From NCBI GenBank assembly GCA_950022655.1, contig OX465584.1, positions 30,632,988 to 30,696,987 on the forward strand: DNA of 64,000 nt, given 5' to 3'. The position numbers were made by a program, and so were the translations under genes. The notes below the pieces were generated by a model. The model saw only the letters and a program-made list of their open reading frames with translations. It was not told the origin of the DNA and made no database searches. Numbering within the stretch: position 1 is the stretch's first letter; each line of letters starts with the position of its first letter. Shown in pieces: positions 21,393-30,438 of the stretch. This DNA is from Alentia gelatinosa (taxonomy: Eukaryota; Annelida; Polychaeta; Phyllodocida; Polynoidae).

Positions 21393-21996
21393 CTCTCCTT
21401 ACCATCCCTCAGGAAACGGTGCTGCTGAGAGAGCTGTCCGCACTGTGAAAGACCTTGTGAAGCAACCGGATCCATACATCGCCTTGCTCAACTATAGGAA
21501 TGCTCCTCTACACAATGGGTTCAGCCCAGCCCAATTGCTGATGAGTCGTCGCCTAAACACCATGATGCCAGTTCTTCCATCTAAACTGGAACCGGATCTG
21601 CCAGAGAAAGTGACAGTCCGTGTCTGTGAGGACAAGTACAGGGAAAATATGAGTTCTAATTATGACCAGCGTCATAATACTAGGCCACTCACAACCCTCC
21701 ACCCAGGCAGTGCTGTATGGATAAAGGATAGGGGTGAGACAGGTACTGTTGAGGACAAAGGTGGGCATGATAGGGCGTATGTGATCAGTACCCCCAAGAA
21801 GACATACGTCCGTAATCGTGTTCAGTTGAATAAACTACCACCAACAGTGAATGAACTCCCCTCAATTGTGCCTCAGGCAGTGCCAATGCCTGAGAAGGCT
21901 GTAGAGAACAGTCCCAAACCTGTATCTAGCCCAAACACTGTTGTAAAGACTAGGAGTGGGAGAGAAATAAAAACTCCTGTACATTACCAAGACTAA
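21393..21996 (+). CDS. Integrase core end and C-terminal domain (fifth open segment)
   Basis: It holds the catalytic glutamate in NGAAERAVRTVKD, then the GPF-like C-terminal portion (GSAVWIKDRGETGTV) and ends RSGREIKTPVHYQD with TAA. The HPSG/AAER motifs are standard for Gypsy integrases. Confidence 0.88.
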
Positions 21997-22250
21997 TGAG
22001 ACTGTCCATAATTTGATTTCAGCTTGAAAGATTTTAGACATATGGTTTATGTTTAGTTCACTCTATTTTAATCTCAGAGTTTATAAACTCAAGTAAACCC
22101 ATATGGTAATGCCTTATACAAATACTCATAAGTCATATTTCATTAGTCAACAGTATTATATAATATCTCATATCACTGTATCTATCAAAACCTTAAATGG
22201 TTATTAGCTGTTGGTGCTACATACAAAGTTCGATTCTCCTAGTCATCTTC

Positions 22251-22264
22251 GAAAAAAAGGGAGA
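22251..22264 (+). promoter_or_regulatory. Polypurine tract
   Basis: GAAAAAAAGGGAGA lies directly before the 3' LTR, the position of the plus-strand primer for retroviral-type DNA synthesis. Confidence 0.85.
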
Positions 22265-22397
22265 TGTTGTATTGTGTATTACATATACTGCCATCTGGTG
22301 TTAACTGCCAGTACTACTAAAGATTGTGGGGGAGAATAAAACTCACTTCCAGTTTTGCCTAGTCATGTGTTCAGACTCAATACTTGATAACACAACA
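22265..22397 (+). repeat. 3' LTR (133 bp)
   Basis: Identical to the 5' LTR over all 133 positions, followed by the ATGTA target duplication (22398-22402). Confidence 0.95.
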
Positions 22398-22549
22398 ATG
22401 TAGGCGTTGATCCCAGCAGACCTGCCAGGGTCAGACCTATGAAGGTCCAGCCCATAGCTGACAGGTTCTGGGTGTCCAGCCATCCTCCCTCTCCTAGTTC
22501 CAGTGTTGCAGGGGGGATGATTCCATGAATCCCCCCTGGAGTTGAGGAG

Positions 22550-22720
22550 TTGAAGGAACTAATTAAGGCCCCAATCCTTGCCGTCTCTGGTTGGAACTTA
22601 CCAACTAGAAATTGAGGAGGTCAGTCATAACCTTCTCTGGGAAACCATGCCAAAGATAGGTAAAAGCTCCCCACCGATCTCACACCCCACAGGCAAAGCC
22701 TGACAGAGTGCACAGGCTAA
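22550..22720 (-). pseudogene. Possible integrase remnant of an older LTR element
   Basis: On the minus strand about 22670-22605 reads AFTYLWHGFPEKVMTDLLNF and then a stop. This resembles the integrase-core segment around its second catalytic aspartate (GFPExVxTD..xNF). No other integrase motif is open nearby, so the call is weak. The young Gypsy element inserted next to it. Confidence 0.3.
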
Positions 22721-22948
22721 GGGGTTTCACAATGGGATCCTATTACGGGACAACCATTTAAAGACCTTTCAGTCGTCTGAAACCCAAGTTGTGCCTGAAA
22801 AATCCAGTAATGGTTTTCTCTGGCCCAACTTGGGATCGCTTACCAATCTCTGTATCTCTTTATCCTACCCCTAATATAAAATCCCATAGGCTTAACATTG
22901 GGTTTCCGTATGCCACGCTGACTGGCATACAGAGTTTTATATGCCACT

Positions 22949-22966
22949 AGTGGCATACAGCATTGT
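22949..22966. repeat. Perfect 18-bp palindrome
   Basis: TATGCCACTAGTGGCATA is self-complementary over all 18 bases; TATGCCACG...GGCATACA nearby (22919-22931) repeats part of it. Function unknown. Confidence 0.8.
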
Positions 22967-23009
22967 TATCACGTAATATTCCAAAATCGAGGAGATAGGG
23001 TAGGATAAA

Positions 23010-23161
23010 ATCAAAACCTGATTCGTTTTAATCTTGGCCACCGCATTCCACTCCTGAAGTTTTGGCTCCGGACTTCACTCGGCTTTGCCTCATGAAGTCA
23101 CTTTGCCAAACTCCAGTCGTGGAATACGGTGGCCAAGATTAAACCTCATCCAGTTTTACGA
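23010..23161. mobile_element. Fold-back MITE-like inverted repeat
   Basis: AATCTTGGCCACCGCATTCC (23030-23049) and its inverse near 23121-23140 pair with a single mismatch over 22 bases, and weaker complementarity extends the arms to about 23010 and 23161. The loop is about 66 bp. I see no clear target duplication. Confidence 0.6.
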
Positions 23162-23390
23162 TAGTACTGTACTACCCCTCCCAGTGACCTGTAGGGCCTA
23201 TAGGAAAAGCACCATGTTGATGCGAGACAGAAACAGTCACCCTCTCCATCCAAAAATTGATTCAGATGTGGTTGATCCCCATATAAGAACTGAGTTAGTT
23301 AATACTTAAGGAGTCCATAGATGAGCCTACAAACTCAATGGCCAGTTGAGTATGATAGCTCATCCGACCAGGCAGGGGCAACCAAGGCCA

Positions 23391-23882
23391 GTAGTCTGGC
23401 GGCGAGAGGGGTATACCTTGCTTTAGCGTCCAGACAGTTTTTTATTAATGATAACTTATCTCCAGAATCTCCTGATTTCAAATCTGCTGGGTGCAACGCT
23501 GAAATATTTGGGCAACTCAAATTATGACCATTTGAAGAAAAAAAGTTAAAAAAATAGTTTTTTAATGAATAAATAAATATGGTTAAAGTAATATTATTCT
23601 CATTGCTTAAAAAGTCTATCAATTTTGAGCCCAAGCATACTTTCAGTGTAGGTGATATTTGTTTTGATTTTCTGTTAGGTTTTTTCTGTGCCATGACATA
23701 CTTAAATTGAATAATTGGGTCATAATGATAGAATTACGTGAAATAGCTGGCTTCATAAAAAATCTTCATAGAACTGATAAGGGATCATAAGAAAATAATA
23801 ATGTGGCTTTATCATATGTATTTTAGTAATAACGAGCGAATTTCATATTCACATATTCATCAATATATTGCCAGTTTTCGAA
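23391..23882 (+). repeat. Left arm of the 3-kb fold-back element
   Basis: It matches the inverse of 25903-26415 by eye, for example ATGACATACTTAAATTGAAT here against its complement near 26088-26107. Confidence 0.8.
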
Positions 23883-23964
23883 TTGTTGTCAATATATGTT
23901 TTATAGATGATCTGTTTTTTTGCATCATTTTATATCAGTAATTTTCCACAAGGTAGTAGAGTTA

Positions 23965-24440
23965 ACCCTTTAAGGATGAGTGATACCTCGAGGCATCACT
24001 GCACTAAAGATGCATGATGCCTTTAGGCATCATTGTTCAAATATTTACAACAAATCTTTAAGAAAGAAATAATTGATCAATATTCATGAAATCTTTACAA
24101 GATTAGGATATGACATCATAGTTAGTACATCTATTAAAAAAAATGAAAACATTTATGATTATCTATCATATTATGTGGTTACAACCTTGAAAGTTTTAAC
24201 CAGTCTGTGCCCATCCTCTAGTGGGACAAACTGCCACCAGCGCTCATCCTTATGGGAGTAGTTTGGCCACAGGCACTCATCCTTAAAGGGTTAACCAATT
24301 CATGGTGGGTGATGCTTTGAGGCACCACCATTCCAGATTTGGTGATGCCTGAGGCATCATTTTCCAAGATATGTAGTAAATCTTTTTGGAATAACATGGG
24401 AATAATTGATCAATATATACATGAAACTTTGCCAGCATGT
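23965..24440. repeat. Two direct copies of a unit with GATGCC/GGCATC palindromes
   Basis: The units starting near 23965 and 24293 both contain short palindromes (GATACCTCGAGGCATC, GATGCCTTTAGGCATC, GATGCTTTGAGGCACC, GATGCCTGAGGCATC) followed by AATAATTGATCAATAT and CATGAAA. A related palindrome is at 25858-25873, and another, outside the element, at 5273-5286 in a ZNF143-like intron. Confidence 0.65.
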
Positions 24441-25902
24441 AGGTAGAATGTCTCGTTTAATATTTTTATAGAAAAATACATGATATCAAGTATCATGTGT
24501 CATATCACATTGTAATATTCTGGTCTCTGCATTCCTATCATGAATAATCAAAATTGTTTCTACTCAAAGGGATTAATCTCCTAAATTGTCTGTAGTATTA
24601 GTCTGTGTCATTAGTATACAAAAATGACTGAATTAGAACAGTCACCATTTTGAAATAGCTCCCCCTGTCTTGATGTATAGTGTATGGTTTACCCTCATTA
24701 TTGCTCGCTCTAGTTCTGAGACTGTGGACTGTCCACATGGGGAAAAGGCACTCTAACATTGACACTCTGAGTTGTTAGTGTCATGAGTGTCCCTGCTGGT
24801 ATGTGTAACAGACTGGAATGATACTGGTCATCCCTCATTGGCTGTTGATTCAACAATCACAGCACAGAGCTTGCAAACTCAACCTGCCACAAGATGCCTC
24901 CCAGAACCTGTTCAGATTCTGCCAGATTCTGCCAACTAAACAAGGAGTATCTATCATTCAGAGGTTTTGAGGCTGATATTATACTTATCTCAAACATACA
25001 GGGTACAGTATCCAGTGATCCATGTTGAAAAGAATTAGATCCTACAAATTATGGATGGGAAACCTTTATCAATAGTACTCCTGCCAATATGAACACCTAC
25101 TCATTTAATTGAAAAAACTTTCTCTCATCCCCAGTAAATAGCTGAGTCCAGAAATAAAATTCCCATGCATGGTCATACCCTGCTGACTACACCAGCTATT
25201 TCTGTGGTTCTGAGGTGAATATTGCTTTACCTGATAATAACCAATGCCTATTAATCTTTTGCAAAAAAACTAAACATACATCCTTAAAGTAAGGGTAGAC
25301 CTTAAGAGTAAAAGAGTAAGAACTCAGAAAAAAATGTATGTAGCACTACTAGGAGACAAAAACTTAATTGATTTTAATGACAACTGGAGATTCTTATATA
25401 CACAAGCATGGAGGCATCTTGCTGCTGGTTGTGCTTGCAAGTTCTGTGCTGTGATTGACTGTTGATTCAACAGCCAATGAGGCATAACCAGTCTCGCTCT
25501 GGTCTGTTTCACATGCCAGGAGGGACACTCATGACACTAGCAACTCAGAGTGTCAGTGTGGACAGTCTGGGAGCTGTTGCCTCATTCATATCACTCCACA
25601 TCAAACTCATAGAGAATGACTACTTTGAACAAAACTTGTTGGTTTCTTCTTTAGTACACATTGATCAATCATTCCCTATATTATTCCAAAACTCAAAAGA
25701 TTTTATATAAATCATTGATCACCTGAAGAAGCTGATTAAATATCAGCGATACATCATGATAGCACTTGATACCTGCTATTCACCATCTGTGTACCACTTG
25801 ATTCAATAATAACTACTTTAAAAGAAAATTTCAAGGCATCACCCAATATGGCATGGCGATGACTCAAAGCATCACCCACCGTGAACTGGTTAATTCTCCT
25901 TG

Positions 25903-26415
25903 TGAAAACTGGCAATTTATTGATGAATGTGTGAACATGAAATTCGCTCTTTATTACTAAAATACATATGATAAAGCCACATTTGAGTGCCTTATATTAT
26001 TTTCTTATGATCCTTTATCAGTTCTGTGAAGAATTTTTATGAAGCCAGCTATTTCACGTAATTCTATCATTATGACCCAATTATTCAATTTAAGTATGTC
26101 ATGGCACAGAAAAACATCTAATAAAAAATCAAAACAAATATCAATTACACTGCTTGAATAATTGGGCTAAAAATTGATAGACTTTTTAAGCAATGAGAAT
26201 AATATTATTTTAACAATCTTTATTTATTGATTAAAAAATCTTTTTTTAAACTTTTTTTCTTTAAACGCTCATAATTTGAGTTGCCCAAATATTTCAGTGT
26301 TGCACCCGGCAGATTTTAAATCAGAAGATTCAGGAGATAAATGATCATCAATAAAAAACTGTCTGGACGCAAAAGCAAGGTTCACCCCAAAAACGGGCTT
26401 TCACTGCCAGACTAC
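25903..26415 (-). repeat. Right arm of the 3-kb fold-back element
   Basis: Inverse complement of the left arm with small indels; it ends GCCAGACTAC at 26406-26415. Confidence 0.8.
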
Positions 26416-26525
26416 AGGCCGTTTCCGACCACAGACCATCTCCACCCATCCTGTTTTCATTCCGGGAGGATTGTTAGTCCTGCTGGTCTCAACCCCGGAT
26501 GGCTGTCTCGCCCAAACCACCAGAC

Positions 26526-27397
26526 CTACACGTTGGTTTGTGCACCACTGGAGGCATCAGAGCTCTTTGTGGTACAGTTACCGGACTGTGCAGGGTCTGG
26601 AGTCAACTGAACTGTCTCAATTGTGGCAGCCTGCTGAATTACATCAGTAGGTGGAGATACTGGGTCAGTTACACTAACCTGTGCCATCACTTGCTGTAAA
26701 TCAGCCGAGTCTATTTCCCCAAAACCTGGAGGCGTGCTCAGGTTTATACCTGACTCCAGATGGAGTAGCAGGCTGTAGGACTGTGAAAAGATGCAGGTGT
26801 ATAAGAAACACATTAAGACTATGAGTAGGCTGTGGACGAGGGATTTGTGAAGCTGATCCGTTATGTAGGTGTCATGTCCCATCACATCTCATTTCATCTG
26901 TTTGTATTATGAATCACATTGACAATGCCTGTCTCTGTATATGCTTATAATAGTTAACCATTATACAAACCTATGTACTATGTTCGCCGATGGACACATA
27001 AAACCAGCATCACGGCTGAATGTCCTGTATGTTTTTTTCACGAAATAAAAACAAAACAAAAAAAAACAGTGGCCCCAGTGGCATAGGCCAGAATGGAAAG
27101 GGAGAGCTCACTGTTGTAGGCGGGTCTCTCCTCATCCAGGTCGCCTCTGGGGGTTCACGCAATGGTGGTTGCAGTGTGAAGCCCATAGAGTTCACCTTGT
27201 TCCCTGCCAATTGCACTATGTCAGTTCTGGTATCCATGGGCTGTGCCATGGAGGGAGCACTGACACCTGAGAAGCCCTTCAGGAACTCCTGAACCCATCA
27301 GATCAGCTGTCTGCTGAGCAGTCAGAGCCGGTGCCAGGTCAAACCAGGGGAACCTTCCCCTTCATCTTTAATGTTCACTACCTCTGCACGTTCCGGG
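26526..27397 (-). pseudogene. Gag-like relic, downstream half
   Basis: Minus-strand open stretches (27300-27010 and 26885-26526) encode proline/glutamine/serine-rich sequence such as STPPGFGEIDSADLQQVMAQ. No catalytic motif is visible. The reading frame runs without interruption from 28469 across the DNA-element insertion into 27397 when one TTA copy is discounted, so this and 28467-29030 are one split coding relic. I call it gag-like only from context and from weak similarity to 38.9-kb sequence. Confidence 0.4.
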
Positions 27398-27400
27398 TTA

Positions 27401-28466
27401 TAGGCCTATTCCACCAAAAAGGCCCTCAGCAGGCAGGTTTTTGCCCTCCAGCCGGCATTTGCCGCCGGGGCCGGCCACCTGGCCGCCCCTAAACCCCTAA
27501 ATTCTCCGAGCGGTTCCACCAAAGCCAACCTGAGGCGACCAACAGGCGTACACAAGGCGCCCGGTGAGCGGCCATAGAGCCGGCCGGACCCGGCGCGGCA
27601 ATACACTCCCAACGGGTTTGCTATTCTGGTGGACGTTGGCAGTATTCACGCGCAAGCCCGAGGTTATCTATCGATCCGATAGGCGGCGCGGCGTGCGGCG
27701 ATACACTACGACGCTCTGAACCTGTGAAAGTCGCGTATCGAGCGGAGCAGTGTGTCCGCGTGTCGGGAATTGTACGGGAACGGTCAGAAAACGTCAAATA
27801 ACCGCGGAATTACATGTTAAATCGAACAATGAAGGTAAATAAAGATAAGGATTGATGTTATGAATGTGTATATTCGACTCTGGTGCTAGAATTATCTAAA
27901 TTACCCCAATTGTCCGAATTTTCGGTCATAGTCCATACGAGTACCCCTTCCGGGCCTTGCAGCTCAATATTGACGGTGTGTGTCAACGTGCACCTGGGGA
28001 ACAGCTCTCAGCGTGCTCTCGGCGTCACTCTCGATGTAGCTTTTGACACGCCGGCAGGCCTGCCAGGGGCTTAAAATCAAATGAATCAGTTTTCCTCTAG
28101 CAGGGCTTGCAGGGGACGTTGCACTCATAATGCCCGGCCGCCCGCCTGGCCTTCTCTGTGGTTATCACTATATTTTGGTGGAACACCTCCAAAATTGGCT
28201 ATTGCACCGAGTATTGTCCCCGGCCGGCGGCGGGCGGCCACCAACAGGTCAGCCGATTTTGCCCGGCGACAGGGTTTTGCAGGCACGGGGAGAGGCCGGC
28301 GGCCAGCAGGGGCCGGCCGTGAGCGGCCTACGAGCTTCATGAGCTGTTCCACCAAGCAGATTATCGCCGGCGGCGGGAGGTTTGGGCCGGCTATTGCCGC
28401 CGATCGCCAATAGGCGACCACAAGGCGCCTGGCCTGGGCTTGTGCCTCATTGGTGGAATAGGCCTC
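27401..28466. mobile_element. 1066-bp Harbinger-like non-autonomous DNA element
   Basis: The left end TAGGCCTATTCCACCA and right end TGGTGGAATAGGCCTC are inverse complements apart from the first base. TTA flanks both sides (27398-27400 and 28467-28469). A 3-bp TWA duplication is the hallmark of PIF/Harbinger. Both ends carry GC-rich subterminal sequence with repeated GGCCGGC motifs, in sharp contrast to the AT-rich surroundings. No transposase is encoded. Internal sequence around 27822-27900 recurs at about 41228-41330. Confidence 0.78.
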
Positions 28467-29030
28467 TTAGAGACATCAATCTGGTACATTGAGACCCTGA
28501 ACATGGCTTAACACTTGTAGTCGTATTCCGCAAGGGTTTGATCATGGCATTGAAGTCACACCTCAATTCCCACCAGCTTCAGCCACATTGCTTCCAATGG
28601 GCATGCCATCTGCTGGGCTATCTTATTGTGGGAAATCATAGCCTCTCTTTGGGTGATTTTGTCAATTGCATCTTTCAGTTTCTCCACACAGGAATCATCC
28701 TGGTTGGCAACCCGAGTGCGGAGAGTTCTGATGTGCTCAGGCCTCCAGTCCTCAGCCAGAGCCAAGGCACCAGAGGTGAACACAACTGGCACGGAAAGTG
28801 AAGAAGTGGCAGTTGCAGCTGGAGGCTGTGATCCCTTCTTTGGCGCTTCTTGTGTAGTAGGTGCAGCCTGAGTGGGAGGTTGACAAAGTCACCATCGTTC
28901 GATTCCTTTGCACTGGCCTCGTCATCAGCCTTGTCCATAATTACAGACCAGTCCCCAATACTGCCACAGTTATCAACTACAGTATCATCAGAGTCAGACT
29001 CAGTTCCCAGCAACTGTGACCCCAATCCCC
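28467..29030 (-). pseudogene. Gag-like relic, upstream half
   Basis: Minus-strand frames 29025-28675 and 28792-28556 overlap with a frameshift. They encode an acidic start (VIMDKADDEASAKESNDGDF) and a helical segment (CVEKLKDAIDKITQREAMIS). The sequence around 28928-28946 resembles 38928-38946 in the other gag relic. It continues into 27397 across the inserted element. Confidence 0.4.
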
Positions 29031-29047
29031 CAAAAAGAGAATAGCTG

Positions 29048-29945
29048 CCTAGTAACAGATCTTCGCTCTATATCTAACTTCACGAGGAGATTATTCACAA
29101 ACACATTAGCACCTTCTTAGACAATAACAATCTTCTAGATGACAACCAAGGGGAATTCAGAGCCAATAGATTGACTACCATGACTACCTCAGACCTAACA
29201 GATGCAGTATTCCAAAACATAAACAATAAACAGATTACAATAGCAACATACATTGACTACACCAAGGCATTCAACACCGTTGACCACCAAATTTTAACTA
29301 AAAAATATGTAGATACAGCCTTCACAAAAAAACTTGTAACTGAATAACAAATTACCTAAATAATCGAAACCAAAAATTACAATAACAAATGGCAATAGAT
29401 CATCAAAACAGCACATCACACATGGAGTTCCACCGGGGTCCACTATTGGAACTTTATTATTTCTTATTTATATTAATAATATAAGGACCATACTCACCAA
29501 CTGTGCCATCAAGCTCAATACCGATAATTGATGTGATTATATCTACAAATAAGAACCCTGAAGTCGAACACAAAAATGCAAGAAGATCTGGACAATCTGA
29601 ATGACTGGTGTAATAACAATTGCTTGACTGTGGACATCTCCAAAACCAAAACAACCAAATAAAAAAAGCATCACATAAAACTTACTTGCTTTCGCAAATA
29701 CGGAAATATCTGAATACAAAACAGGCAATTTTAATCTATAAGACAAAAGTGCTACCCTACTTTGAGTATGGCGATGTCTTTAGGCACAACTTTAATCAAA
29801 ATCTAACAGACAAATTGCAAAAGATCCAAAACTGTGCTCTGAAGATATGCCTGAATGAAAATAGGTTGGCAAATACAGATTACATACACGCCACCTGCAA
29901 AATGAAGAGGCTCAATGAATAGGCCCACCTATTGAATCTAGCGCA
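29048..29945 (+). pseudogene. LINE reverse transcriptase fragment (CR1/L2/Jockey group)
   Basis: Plus-strand frames encode EEIIHKHISTFLDNNNLLDD and then TYIDYTKAFNTVDHQIL (RT block with the first catalytic aspartate). After several breaks, 29620-29922 encodes the thumb (IYKTKVLPYFEYGDVF and LTDKLQKIQNCALKICL). The catalytic YADD block is not intact. It is a decayed insertion whose 3' end runs into an inverted duplication. Confidence 0.75.
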
Positions 29946-30049
29946 CAAAAGTAGCCTACCTAGATCTTCTCTTGTTTTAGTCAAGGTGTGTCTCCCCTTT
30001 GCTTCTTTTCTGCGCTAGATTCAATAGGTGGGCCTATTCATTGAGCCTC
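29907..30049. repeat. 48-bp inverted duplication at the end of the LINE fragment
   Basis: 29907-29954 and 30002-30049 are inverse complements with two or three mismatches, separated by 47 bp. The left arm is in the LINE reading frame (LNE..AHLLNLAHKSS, RT thumb), so the right arm is an inverted copy of LINE coding sequence. This could come from abnormal (twin-primed or template-switched) reverse transcription. Confidence 0.85.
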
Positions 30050-30052
30050 ATG

Positions 30053-30243
30053 CCAATAGCCAATATCAGAGGTATTGTCGTGACTTGCTGATGATAAGTA
30101 ATATAATCATTGATTTGCTGTAACTTCTGAAGTTCCTACAGGAAAAGACAGATTTTCGAAAGGTTATTGGAAAGAACAAAGGTAAACTTATATGGCCAAA
30201 CAGTCTGCTACAGAAGGTTGGCAAATAAATTGCCCGCCCGGGT
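30053..30243. repeat. Dispersed ~190-bp repeat, copy B
   Basis: Homologous to 11782-11975 in the ZNF143-like gene, with few differences. It starts four bases after the inverted LINE duplication. Confidence 0.8.
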
Positions 30244-30438
30244 TTAAACCATCCAGTGGTGAAGCCGTTATTGATTTTTTTTTTTGGTATCAGAGACGTG
30301 TTTATTCAAAAGAAAAAGGACTGGTTAGTGTTCGCTTAACTTAACAAGCGATCTTCCACACTAGGTCCCGTGCAGACTATACAAGACGTTACAAGACAAT
30401 ACAGGACAATACATAAAACTTTTACACAATATTCGTTA

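Larger units (their letters stand above)
18126..21996 (+). pseudogene. Disrupted gag-pol of the Gypsy element (Gag, protease, RT, RNase H, integrase)
   Basis: The likely start is the ATG at 18126 in a GCCATGG context. All domains lie in one original frame of about 1290 codons without a gag/pol frameshift. Breaks: TAG at 19545-19547 in early RT; a frame change just after it, near 19574; TGA at 20410-20412 in RNase H; a frame change near 20900 between RNase H and integrase; and a frame change near 21390 inside the integrase core. Two of the frame changes lie in short TG/AC repeats. Catalytic motifs are otherwise retained. The copy could not make a complete polyprotein unless these are sequence errors. 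Confidence 0.93.
17596..22397 (+). mobile_element. Full-length Ty3/Gypsy LTR retrotransposon, 4802 bp
   Basis: The two LTRs (17596-17728 and 22265-22397) are 133 bp each, start TG and end CA, and are identical base for base. A primer-binding site, one gag-pol reading frame, a polypurine tract and a 5-bp target duplication complete the element. Domain order (gag zinc knuckles, protease, RT, RNase H, integrase) marks it as Metaviridae. Very short LTRs, a total near 5 kb and one fused gag-pol frame resemble the Steamer/Mag group known from bivalves and other marine animals; that placement is inference. The coding frame is broken five times. Confidence 0.95.
23391..26415. mobile_element. ~3.0-kb fold-back DNA element with ~0.5-kb terminal inverted repeats
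   Basis: The left end (23391-23882) and right end (25903-26415) are inverse complements over about 500 bp with moderate divergence. Outer termini are GTAGTCTGGC and GCCAGACTAC, and AGGCC lies beside each end (23385-23389 and 26416-26420). Shorter inverted pairs continue inwards (24293-24340 with 25850-25897; 24722-24905 with 25405-25575), so nearly the whole element is a long imperfect hairpin. No transposase frame is present, so it is non-autonomous. Superfamily undetermined. Confidence 0.8.

Noticed and set aside
28081..28421. Overlapping open frames on both strands
   Set aside because: Arg/Ala/Pro-rich translations of the GC-rich Harbinger-like element; no transposase motif.
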